Shown here: positions 1 through 6,673 of the stretch, piece by piece
How positions within the stretch are numbered: position 1 is the first letter of the stretch
How the letters are laid out: the number at the start of each line of letters is the position of its first letter
Assembly: GCA_943326315.2 (NCBI GenBank)
Contig: CALPSU020000075.1
Location: 1 to 9,738, forward strand
DNA length: 9,738 bases
Reading direction: 5' to 3'
DNA from: Chryseobacterium gleum
GTDB taxonomy: Bacteria; Bacteroidota; Bacteroidia; Flavobacteriales_D; Crocinitomicaceae
Made by a program: the position numbers and the translations under genes
The notes under the pieces: generated by a model
Told to the model about the DNA's origin: nothing
Seen by the model: the letters and a program-made list of their open reading frames with translations, nothing else
Databases searched by the model: none

Positions 1-1538
1 AAATTTTCGACTCTAAATCCTGCTCCAAGTGCTAATTTTTTGATTTCCTTTTTCACTTCGACATATCCAGCTAAATTATCCTCAATGTAATTAAAGTCGA
101 GAAGATCTGTGAAGTTTAAATTTTGAAAAATTGCACTTGATTGATTTTGTAAATTATAACTACCAGTACTTTTGGCTAAAAGATTATTATATTTTGCTCC
201 GATTTTAAGCATAATATTTCTCTTATTAAAAGGAATTTCTAAATCCGTTTTGATATAAAAACTTTTTACTCGATCAGTGTATTTAAGCAAACTAAAATTC
301 ATCACTTCATTTTCGTTTTGATTTGATTTTGTTAATTGATTTCCTGAATAATCAAAATAATTAGCTGTTATTTCAAACACACGATTTAAAGTGTCGATTG
401 TGTTTCTATATTTTAATACGACATTATGATCGGTATCACTTCCTTTTAAGTTATAGTTATTTTTCAAGTTTATGGGTGAATCTAATCCTTCACTTGTTGT
501 CGTGTTTACACCATTGTTGTTTTTTTGATTAGTCGTTAAATTGTAATTAATAATTAGATTCGAATGACTGTTTAGTTGAAAGTTAACAGTTGGCTTTAAA
601 TAATAAAACTGATTTATCGCTAATTCATTTAATGAGTTATTTAATTTAATGATAGGTGAGAATGAGGTGAAAGTTCTTGAAATATTTTGCTTCGTTGAAC
701 GTTCAAAATAAGTAAGTCCAGATTGAAATTGCCAACTTATTTTTTTATTCTTTCCACTTAAAACAATAGAGGGAATAGCTTTGTTGAATGAATTTAAACC
801 ATAATTCATATTTACAGTTCCAGATATCCATTTTGTTACTTTAGCGAGACTAACAATGTTGATGATTGCACCACTAACATTTGCATCATAAGAAGCGCCA
901 GGGTTTGATATGATTTCAATTTTTTCTACGGAAGTTGCTGGTAAACTTTTTAATAAATTGGTTAAATCACTTCCTGATAGGTTACCTGGAATTCCTTCAA
1001 AATAAACGGTTGCACCTTTTCCATAAGCACTAAAACCACCATCCGGACTTGGAATTATTCCAGGTATTTTGATGATGGCATCATAAACTGTACTGACAGT
1101 AAGTATAGGATTATCTCGAACTTGAATCGTAGTTTTGTCTGCATCAATTTTGATGAAACTTCGTTTAATTCCAGAAATAGTTACTTCATCTAAATTGTTT
1201 ATTTTCTTTTTTAATAATACTGTTTTTAAGTCTATATAATTCGATGATTTGGTAGGTATTTCGAAAAATACATCTAATGTTTCATATTTTTCTGAATTTA
1301 TAGAGAGATGATATTTTCCAATTAAATCAGGTATATCAAAATCGAAGAAACAAATTTTAGATGTATCCTTTAGGATAATTGAATCTTTTTTATTCGTTAT
1401 TTTATAGAGGGTTATTACTTTTAAAATAGTTGAACAATCATCGTCATTAGTAATTGTATTGAAAATTACTTTTTGAGTTTGTCCAAAAGAAATGAAAGAA
1501 ATAAATAGTATTGATATTGTGAGAATTTTTTTAGACAT
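1..1538 (-). CDS. TonB-dependent receptor, outer-membrane beta-barrel family (3' end cut off by window edge)
   Basis: I translated this frame on the minus strand; it is open without a stop from the ATG at 1538 to the left edge, giving about 512 residues. Residues 1-20 look like a signal peptide (two lysines, a hydrophobic stretch, then SFGQ). Residues ~35-110 resemble the small beta-sandwich (carboxypeptidase regulatory-like) domain found before many Bacteroidota receptors. Residues ~116-230 form the plug: LDEVTISG at 116-123, YDAIIKIPGI, FEGIP at 180-184, the stretch VEKIEIISNPGASYDA and then GAIINIV. The remainder is barrel-like, rich in alternating aromatic and polar residues, ending in AGYVEVKKE and LGAGFRVEN, typical of the outer_memb_beta-barrel type. 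Family members have about 800 residues, so roughly a third is missing. It probably imports a ligand across the outer membrane with TonB energy; the ligand cannot be read from the sequence, and no SusD partner is visible. An in-frame ATG at 1553 would add five residues; I prefer 1538 because the signal peptide then starts cleanly. Confidence 0.88.
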   Translation of the reverse strand, partial: MSKKILTISILFISFISFGQTQKVIFNTITNDDDCSTILKVITLYKITNKKDSIILKDTSKICFFDFDIPDLIGKYHLSINSEKYETLDVFFEIPTKSSNYIDLKTVLLKKKINNLDEVTISGIKRSFIKIDADKTTIQVRDNPILTVSTVYDAIIKIPGIIPSPDGGFSAYGKGATVYFEGIPGNLSGSDLTNLLKSLPATSVEKIEIISNPGASYDANVSGAIINIVSLAKVTKWISGTVNMNYGLNSFNKAIPSIVLSGKNKKISWQFQSGLTYFERSTKQNISRTFTSFSPIIKLNNSLNELAINQFYYLKPTVNFQLNSHSNLIINYNLTTNQKNNNGVNTTTSEGLDSPINLKNNYNLKGSDTDHNVVLKYRNTIDTLNRVFEITANYFDYSGNQLTKSNQNENEVMNFSLLKYTDRVKSFYIKTDLEIPFNKRNIMLKIGAKYNNLLAKSTGSYNLQNQSSAIFQNLNFTDLLDFNYIEDNLAGYVEVKKEIKKLALGAGFRVEN

Positions 1539-1546
1539 AGTTTTAA

Positions 1547-1554
1547 CAAACATA
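1547..1554 (-). promoter_or_regulatory. Possible Bacteroidota -7 box (TATGTTTG) of the TonB receptor gene
   Basis: Read on the minus strand, these eight bases fit the Bacteroidota consensus TAnnTTTG exactly. They lie only nine bases upstream of the ATG at 1538 and overlap the alternative in-frame ATG at 1553. If the box is used, the transcript would have almost no leader and 1538 must be the start. No clear TTTG -33 box is seen at the expected distance, and an eight-base match in AT-rich DNA can be chance. Confidence 0.25.
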
Positions 1555-1732
1555 ATAATTTATTTTAAACGGATAATTTCTGAAATTATTTTTTAATTAT
1601 AAAAGTTGTATTTATTGATGTCTCAAAGTATATTTATTTGAATAGAATTTGATTATCCTGTTTTTCTGATAATTGTCATTGTTAGTTGATGTTTTTTCGT
1701 GCAAATTTGGGTTGTAATTTTAATCCCAATTA

Positions 1733-2554
1733 ATGGAAACTCTTTCAAAAAGTTATATCAAAAAAAATCTTCATCCAAGAAAGTCGGATTCTCATAAAGG
1801 GGATTATGGCCATGCTTTAATTTTTGCTGGGTCAAAAAGTAAAATGGGAGCTTCAGTAATTTCTGCAAGAGCTTGTTTGAGATCAGGGGTCGGTTTGTTG
1901 ACTTTAAATGTACCAGAAGAGGAAAGAGTTATTTTGCAAGTTTGTTTGCCTGAGGCTATGTTGCAATTTAGAGAAGCTATAGAGATGGACTTAACTGTTT
2001 TTTCGGCAGTAGCAGTCGGTCCAGCTTTTGGAACAAATGAAGATTCTATTCATTTGTTTAAAAAAATACTACAAAAAATTAATAAACCATTATTATTAGA
2101 TGCTGATGCATTAACTATTCTTTCTAAAAAAAAGGAACTCATACATAAAATACCTATTAATACACTTTTGACACCACATCCAAAAGAATTTGATCGTTTA
2201 TTTGGCATTCACAATACAAGAGAGGAAAGGATTCAAACAGCGATTTTAAAAGCTAAAGAATTGAAATGTATAATAATTTTAAAAGGTTATCAAACTATTA
2301 TAACCGATGGCGAAAAATCATTCTTAAATACAAATGGAAATTCAGGGTTAGCAAAAGGTGGATCAGGGGATGCATTGACAGGAATTATAACATCTTTGAT
2401 GGCTCAGAAATACGATCTTTTTCATGCTGCTCAAATTGGTGTTTTTGTACATGGATTATCTTCTGACCTTACATTGAATTCTCAAAGTGAAGAAAGTATG
2501 CTAATTTCAGATATTATTGAGAATATTGGGAAAGCTTTTATTAAAATAGGGTAG
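1733..2554 (+). CDS. nnrD: ADP-dependent NAD(P)H-hydrate dehydratase, stand-alone (C-terminal YjeF / NnrD type)
   Basis: The enzyme dehydrates damaged NADH/NADPH hydrate (S form) back to NAD(P)H at the expense of ADP, a cytoplasmic metabolite-repair step. The 273-residue protein is a complete ribokinase-like carbohydrate-kinase domain. Visible marks are GDYGHALIFAGS (23-34), MGASVISARACLRSG (38-52), VGPAFG (95-100), DADAL (123-127), TPHPKEF (147-153), LKG (183-185) and the nucleotide/catalytic loop GGSGDALTG (209-217) with Asp213. In many bacteria this domain is the second half of a ~500-residue protein whose first half is the NnrE epimerase; here the N-terminus has only ~20 extra residues and no epimerase. 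The start follows an AT-rich leader with no Shine-Dalgarno sequence, and no better upstream start exists. It is the first gene of its strand, 24 bases before the AI-2E gene, and probably forms a two-gene operon with it. Confidence 0.93.
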   Translation: METLSKSYIKKNLHPRKSDSHKGDYGHALIFAGSKSKMGASVISARACLRSGVGLLTLNVPEEERVILQVCLPEAMLQFREAIEMDLTVFSAVAVGPAFGTNEDSIHLFKKILQKINKPLLLDADALTILSKKKELIHKIPINTLLTPHPKEFDRLFGIHNTREERIQTAILKAKELKCIIILKGYQTIITDGEKSFLNTNGNSGLAKGGSGDALTGIITSLMAQKYDLFHAAQIGVFVHGLSSDLTLNSQSEESMLISDIIENIGKAFIKIG

Positions 2555-2578
2555 TTTTATGTATTTTAATAATAGAAG

Positions 2579-3643
2579 ATGAACGATAAAATAAACATTC
2601 CTTTTTATGCTAAAGTAGCTTTAATCTCAATTGGTTTTTTTGCTTTTGGATTTGCTATTCATTTAGGGCAAGATATTATAATTCCTGTTGTATATGCTAT
2701 ATTATTAGCTATTTTACTAAACCCGCTAGTGAGTTTTTTCATGGGTATGAGGTGTAATAGAATAATTTCAATTTCATTAGCACTTCTAATTTCCACTATA
2801 CTTGTTTTCGGTGCTTTTTATATAATTCTATCTCAATTAACAAGTTTTAGTGATTCACTTCCAGAATTGAAAGGAAAATTTAATTTATTGTTCGATAATA
2901 TTATTCAATTAATTTCCTCAAAACTTAATTTTCCTGAGAAAGATGTAAATAAATGGATTTCAGAAATTGAATTAGTAATAATATCAAATTTAGAAGTTAA
3001 AAAATCGATTAGTTTTATCGGACAATCTTTTTTTACGGTTATTATACTTCCTGTCTATATCATAATGATTCTCTATTTTAAACCTTTGTTTCTAGAATTC
3101 ATAAGTAGGTTATTTAAAAGAGAACATCATGTTGCGGTAACTGAAGTTTTACAAAATTCTAAAAAAATTATTCAAAGTTATTTAGTTGGTTTGTTTGTTG
3201 AAATGATAATAGTTGCAGTATTAAATTCTGCTGGATTATTGTTTCTTGAAATTGATTATGCAATTCTATTAGGAATAATTGGTGCATTATTAAATGTAAT
3301 TCCATACTTAGGAGGTATTATAGGAGTGATACTTTTTATGGTTATTGCTTTGGTGACAAAATCTCCTGTTTATATGGTTTATGTTATGTTTTTATATTCA
3401 GCAATTCAATTTATTGATAATAATTACATAGTTCCGAGAATTGTAGCTTCTAGAGTTCAAATTAATGCTTTTATATCGGTTATTGTTGTTCTTATCGGAG
3501 GCGCTTTATGGGGTTTGTCAGGTATGTTTCTTTCCATTCCATTAACTGCAATTATGAAAGTGATTTTTGATCATATTGAACCCTTAAAACCTTGGGGTTT
3601 TCTTCTAGGAAATACTATACCAAGCAAGCGCTTGAAAAAATAA
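2579..3643 (+). CDS. AI-2E family transporter (UPF0118-type inner-membrane protein)
   Basis: A 354-residue polytopic membrane protein. Hydrophobic segments lie at about residues 11-29, 32-54, 62-86, 146-168, 203-223, 227-260, 264-280 and 297-330, with a hydrophilic amphipathic region at ~88-143 between the third and fourth, the usual pattern of the family. Recognisable family marks are NVIPYLGGIIG (239-249), QFIDNNYIVPRIVASR (277-292) and GMFLSIPLTAIMKVIFD (315-331). Characterised relatives include an autoinducer-2 exporter and Na+/H+ antiporters, so the family name does not fix the substrate; I would not claim AI-2 export here. It lies 24 bases after nnrD with no terminator between them, so co-transcription is likely; no functional link to hydrate repair is known to me. 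The leader before the ATG is A-rich. No obvious T-tailed terminator follows the gene, only a short AT palindrome near 3671-3684. Confidence 0.9.
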   Translation: MNDKINIPFYAKVALISIGFFAFGFAIHLGQDIIIPVVYAILLAILLNPLVSFFMGMRCNRIISISLALLISTILVFGAFYIILSQLTSFSDSLPELKGKFNLLFDNIIQLISSKLNFPEKDVNKWISEIELVIISNLEVKKSISFIGQSFFTVIILPVYIIMILYFKPLFLEFISRLFKREHHVAVTEVLQNSKKIIQSYLVGLFVEMIIVAVLNSAGLLFLEIDYAILLGIIGALLNVIPYLGGIIGVILFMVIALVTKSPVYMVYVMFLYSAIQFIDNNYIVPRIVASRVQINAFISVIVVLIGGALWGLSGMFLSIPLTAIMKVIFDHIEPLKPWGFLLGNTIPSKRLKK

Positions 3644-3735
3644 ATCGAATTTTAAAATGTATTACTTAGTTAAAAGTTTAACGTATGTCGATTTAACCAA
3701 ACTCCTTTTAAAATCTGTCTTTAAACAAAATAACG

Positions 3736-3743
3736 TATATTTG
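3736..3743 (+). promoter_or_regulatory. Putative Bacteroidota -7 promoter box (TATATTTG) for the rhlE-like helicase
   Basis: TATATTTG matches the TAnnTTTG consensus of the Bacteroidota housekeeping sigma factor exactly. It lies in the 167-base gap before the helicase and predicts a leader of roughly 60 nucleotides. I see no good TTTG -33 element about 19-21 bases upstream, so the promoter call rests on this box and its position. Confidence 0.5.
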
Positions 3744-3754
3744 TACTAATTATA

Positions 3755-3792
3755 CTCCTTTAGGTTCTTATTCAGTTCAATATAGGAGAACC
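3755..3792 (+). promoter_or_regulatory. Leader of the rhlE-like gene with two competing short stems
   Basis: GGTTCT at 3763-3768 can pair perfectly with AGAACC at 3787-3792, leaving an 18-base loop. Alternatively CTCCT at 3755-3759 can pair with AGGAG at 3784-3788. The two right arms share bases 3787-3788, so the stems exclude each other. The region lies in the predicted 5' untranslated leader, 18 to 55 bases before the start codon. The AGGAG is too far from the ATG (22 bases) to be an ordinary ribosome binding site. The stems are short and the regulatory role is inference only. Confidence 0.3.
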
Positions 3793-3810
3793 AAATAGTA
3801 AACACATTAT

Positions 3811-5118
3811 ATGTCATTTGAAAAATTAGATCTTATAGAGCCGATCTTAAACGCTCTAAAAACTGAAGGTTATACAACTCCAACACCAATTCAAGCTAAA
3901 TCAATTCCAATTATCCTTAAAGGTGGTGATTTGTTAGGTTGTGCTCAGACTGGTACAGGGAAAACGGCAGCTTTTGCTATTCCGATTCTACAACAATTGT
4001 ACAATCAGAAAGGAGACGATAGAGGACCAAGAAAAATTAAAGCTTTGATAATTACTCCAACAAGAGAGTTGGCAATTCAAATCAACGAAAGTTTTAATAG
4101 TTATGGTAGAAATACGAATTTACGTTCTACTGTAATTTTTGGTGGTGTACCACAAAATCCTCAAGTAAATGCTTTGAAAGCAGGTGTTGAAATTTTAATA
4201 GCAACTCCAGGAAGATTATTAGATTTAATAGGTCAAGGATTTATTAAACTGAATGATGTAGGTATTTTCGTTTTAGATGAAGCAGATAGAATGCTAGATA
4301 TGGGATTTGTTCACGATGTGAAAAAACTATTGAAAGTAATTCCTACGAAGCGTCAATCTTTATTCTTCTCTGCGACAATGCCAGAAAATATTATGGTTTT
4401 GGCTAGTACTATTTTAACAAATCCAGATAGAGTTGAAGTTACTCCAGTTTCTTCGACTGCTGAAACAATTCAACAAGAATTATTTTATGTGGATAATGCA
4501 AATAAGAAAGATTTATTAATTCATACCTTACAAGATAAGTCTATTATAACTGCTTTGGTTTTTACAAGAACAAAACATGGAGCGGATAAAGTAGTTAAAA
4601 TTCTTGCTAAAGAAGGAATTACAGCGGAAGCAATTCACGGAAATAAATCTCAAAATGCTAGACAAAGAGCTTTGAAAAATTTCAAAGATCATACTACTCG
4701 TGTATTGGTTGCAACAGATATTGCAGCACGTGGAATTGATATCGATGAATTAGCATTTGTTATAAATTATGAAATTCCAAATATTCCTGAAACATACGTT
4801 CACAGAATTGGAAGAACCGGTAGAGCAGGGGCAAATGGAAAAGCGATTACTTTTTGTGATGTTGAAGAAAGAGAATATTTAAGAGATATTCAAAAATTAA
4901 TTGATATTCAGCTTCCAGTAAATGATAATCATCCTTTTCCAGCACAAAATTTAATTCCTGAAGGAAAAGCAAAAGCAGCTCCCCAATCTAGAAATCAACG
5001 ACCTGTTAATCCTAATAAAAGACAAGATAAAGGTGCTGGTAATAGAACTGCAGGTGATGGAGTTCCAAAAGCAGATAGAAATCCAAAGAAAAAGTGGTCT
5101 TGGCAAGGAAATAAGTAA
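3811..5118 (+). CDS. rhlE: DEAD-box ATP-dependent RNA helicase, RhlE-like
   Basis: A complete cytoplasmic DEAD-box helicase of 435 residues with every core motif: Q motif PTPIQ (24-28), motif I AQTGTGKT (45-52), Ia PTRELA (83-88), GG near 111, Ib TPGR (132-135), II DEAD (156-159), III SAT (187-189), IV VFTRTK (250-255), V ATDIAARGIDI (301-311) and VI HRIGRTGRAG (331-340). The N-terminal pattern (SFEKLDL, then GYTTPTPIQ) and lack of a separate RNA-binding domain point to the RhlE group, whose members unwind short RNA duplexes in ribosome assembly and RNA turnover. Residues ~385-435 form a low-complexity tail rich in Lys, Arg, Asn, Gln and Pro, ending in KKKWSWQGNK, which probably binds RNA non-specifically. 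It has its own likely promoter at 3736-3743. The start is supported by the alignment of the Q-motif region just after it. The subgroup assignment is less certain than the family. Confidence 0.93.
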   Translation: MSFEKLDLIEPILNALKTEGYTTPTPIQAKSIPIILKGGDLLGCAQTGTGKTAAFAIPILQQLYNQKGDDRGPRKIKALIITPTRELAIQINESFNSYGRNTNLRSTVIFGGVPQNPQVNALKAGVEILIATPGRLLDLIGQGFIKLNDVGIFVLDEADRMLDMGFVHDVKKLLKVIPTKRQSLFFSATMPENIMVLASTILTNPDRVEVTPVSSTAETIQQELFYVDNANKKDLLIHTLQDKSIITALVFTRTKHGADKVVKILAKEGITAEAIHGNKSQNARQRALKNFKDHTTRVLVATDIAARGIDIDELAFVINYEIPNIPETYVHRIGRTGRAGANGKAITFCDVEEREYLRDIQKLIDIQLPVNDNHPFPAQNLIPEGKAKAAPQSRNQRPVNPNKRQDKGAGNRTAGDGVPKADRNPKKKWSWQGNK

Positions 5119-5123
5119 TTAGC

Positions 5124-5151
5124 TGTTAGTTTTTAGGTGTTGGTTTTTAGG
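5124..5151 (+). repeat. Tandem 14-base repeat, two copies
   Basis: Two abutting 14-mers, TGTTAGTTTTTAGG at 5124-5137 and TGTTGGTTTTTAGG at 5138-5151, differ at one base. They start six bases after the stop codon of the rhlE-like gene. T-rich short tandem repeats of this flavour occur between genes in Flavobacteriales; this copy is too short and too degenerate to be a CRISPR array. Confidence 0.6.
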
Positions 5152-5205
5152 TCTGTGTTTGATGCACGATGTAATACTTTAACAGTAAATTAGTTTGAAT
5201 AAGAT

Positions 5206-5323
5206 TTACAATTGTGTTTCCCCCTTTGGAGGGGGATTAAGGGGGAGGACAATTGTAATATGTATAAGATTATACAATTTGTAAATAAAATATCCTCCCT
5301 CTAGCCCCTCCAAAGGGGGGGAG
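5206..5323. repeat. GC-rich inverted repeat pair (REP/MITE-like intergenic element)
   Basis: Two GC-rich arms face each other in an AT-rich gap. The left arm (5217-5249) contains CCCCCTTTGGAGGGGG; the right arm (5293-5323), read on the opposite strand, repeats CCCCCTTTGGAGGGG exactly (15 bases) and also ends in GGGAGGA like the left arm, with a diverged centre (ATTAA against CTAGA). Within the left arm CCCCCT and AGGGGG can form a 6-bp stem around TTGG. The left arm is bracketed by TTACAATTGT (5206-5215) and ACAATTGTAA (5249-5258), and a near copy, ACAATTTGTAA, lies at 5274-5284 before the right arm. The base composition is strikingly unlike its surroundings. No transposase is present. Similar GC-rich units are, as I recall, scattered between genes in Bacteroidota genomes. 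In RNA the arms could form a long hairpin upstream of dbpA. Confidence 0.75.
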
Positions 5324-5348
5324 ATGAGGATGTAAATTAAAATACTCA

Positions 5349-6659
5349 ATGGAAAATCAAATTCAAAAAGCGATTTCAAATTTAAAAATTGAAACGTTAA
5401 ACGAAATGCAAATAGCTTCAATTGAAGCAAATAAAGGACAAGAAGATTGTGTTTTATTATCTCCAACTGGATCAGGAAAAACATTAGCTTTTTTATTGCC
5501 ATTATTAAGTCATTTGAATGCGAGTTTAGATCATGTTCAAGCATTGATAGTTACTCCGTCTCGTGAATTAGCGATTCAAATTGAAGAAGTTTTCAGATCG
5601 TTAGGTACGAGTTTTAAAGTGAATTCAACTTATGGAGGACATTCAATCAAAGTCGAGGAAAACAATTTTACCCAAGCTCCAGCGGTATTAGTTGGAACAC
5701 CTGGTAGAATTTGTGATCACGTGAATAGGGGGAATTTAGATTTAAGTAAAGTGAAAACTTTGATCTTAGATGAATTCGATAAATCTCTAGAAATGGGATT
5801 TCAAGAAGAAATGGGATACATCGTTGGGCAATTAAACAGTCTGCAAAAGCGTATGCTTATTTCTGCAACCGAAATGAAAGATATTCCTTCTTTTACTGGA
5901 ATTATCGATCCTATTCAGTTGAATTTTTTATCTGGGAAATCGGAGGGCTTAACATTAAAGTTAGTAATGTCCGAGGATAAAGATAAATTACAAACACTTT
6001 TTGATTTATTATGTCAAAACACGAACGAATCAACGATAGTTTTTTGTAATCACAGGGATACTGTTGAGAGAATTTCTGAATTTTTGACTGAAATGGGTGT
6101 TATAAACACATTCTTTCATGGAGGTTTAGATCAAACTGAGCGCGAAAGAACGATGATTAAATTTAGAAATGGAAGTTCTAATTATTTAATCACAACAGAC
6201 CTTGCGGCTCGTGGATTAGATATTCCTGAAATTAAATACATTATCCATTATCATATGCCTCCAAAAGAGGATGGGTTCATCCATAGAAACGGAAGAACTG
6301 CACGTATGTCAGCTACTGGAACATCTTTTTTGTTAATGTCTCGGGATGAAGATATGCCAGATTACATTAAAAAAAGACCTGAAACTGTAAAGTTGAAAGA
6401 TGATAATGCAATGCCAAAAAAACCAGAATGGGTTACACTTTATTTAAGTGCTGGTAAAAAAGATAAGATCAATAAAATTGATATAGTTGGATTTCTTTCT
6501 AAAAAAGGAAACTTAGAGAAATTTGATTTAGGATTGATAATCGTTCAAGATTTCAGTTCATACGCTTCCGTAAAACGACATAAAGTAGCTCAATTACTTC
6601 AAGATATTCAAAACGAAAAAGTGAAGGGCAAGAAATTAAAAATTGAAATTGCGCAATAA
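5349..6659 (+). CDS. dbpA: DbpA-like DEAD-box RNA helicase with C-terminal 23S rRNA-binding domain (motif II DEFD)
   Basis: A 436-residue helicase with a Q-motif glutamine in LNEMQ (17-21), motif I SPTGSGKT (38-45), Ia TPSRELA (69-75), Ib TPGR (117-120), motif II DEFD (141-144, in place of DEAD), III SAT (172-174), IV VFCNHRD (231-237), V TTDLAARGLDI (282-292) and VI HRNGRTAR (312-319). Residues ~360-434 match the DbpA RNA-binding domain: TLYLSAGKKDKINKIDIVGFL, then a short hydrophobic core and KVKGKKLKIEIA at the end. In DbpA and YxiN this domain binds hairpin 92 of 23S rRNA, so the protein probably acts in late 50S subunit assembly near the peptidyl transferase centre. Phe for Ala in motif II keeps the catalytic Asp-Glu and the final Asp, so ATPase activity is expected. 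The ATG lies 25 bases after the GC-rich repeat; rluF follows 14 bases after the stop, indicating an operon. No confident promoter was found in the gap. Confidence 0.92.
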   Translation: MENQIQKAISNLKIETLNEMQIASIEANKGQEDCVLLSPTGSGKTLAFLLPLLSHLNASLDHVQALIVTPSRELAIQIEEVFRSLGTSFKVNSTYGGHSIKVEENNFTQAPAVLVGTPGRICDHVNRGNLDLSKVKTLILDEFDKSLEMGFQEEMGYIVGQLNSLQKRMLISATEMKDIPSFTGIIDPIQLNFLSGKSEGLTLKLVMSEDKDKLQTLFDLLCQNTNESTIVFCNHRDTVERISEFLTEMGVINTFFHGGLDQTERERTMIKFRNGSSNYLITTDLAARGLDIPEIKYIIHYHMPPKEDGFIHRNGRTARMSATGTSFLLMSRDEDMPDYIKKRPETVKLKDDNAMPKKPEWVTLYLSAGKKDKINKIDIVGFLSKKGNLEKFDLGLIIVQDFSSYASVKRHKVAQLLQDIQNEKVKGKKLKIEIAQ

Positions 6660-6673
6660 ATCATCTTTTCAAA

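Noticed and set aside
1..1538. Frameshift or pseudogene in the left part of the window, because no long gene starts with ATG near the edge
   Set aside because: Reading the minus strand codon by codon gave no stop from 1538 to base 3; the gene is intact as far as it is visible and merely leaves the window.
1702..1709. CAAATTTG as a -7 promoter box for nnrD
   Set aside because: It lacks the leading TA of the consensus; a TTG about 20 bases upstream is not enough to support it, so no promoter was called.
2266..2466. Short plus-strand open frame inside nnrD
   Set aside because: It overlaps the catalytic region of nnrD in another frame and has a nonsense-like composition.
3671..3684. GTTAAAAGTTTAAC palindrome as terminator of the AI-2E gene
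   Set aside because: The stem is entirely weak A-T pairs apart from its outer pair, the loop is only two bases, and no T tract follows.
5124..5151. Tandem 14-mer as the seed of a CRISPR array
   Set aside because: Only two abutting copies, no spacers between them, and no cas genes in the window.
5228..5248. G-quadruplex in the left repeat arm
   Set aside because: There are only two long G runs flanked by two GG pairs; a three-layer quadruplex would need four runs of three, so the hairpin interpretation is better.
5206..5544. Minus-strand open frame of 112 codons across the repeat and the start of dbpA
   Set aside because: It opposes the well-supported dbpA start, and its C-terminal Pro/Gly-rich stretches are simply the GC-rich repeat translated; it has no family resemblance.
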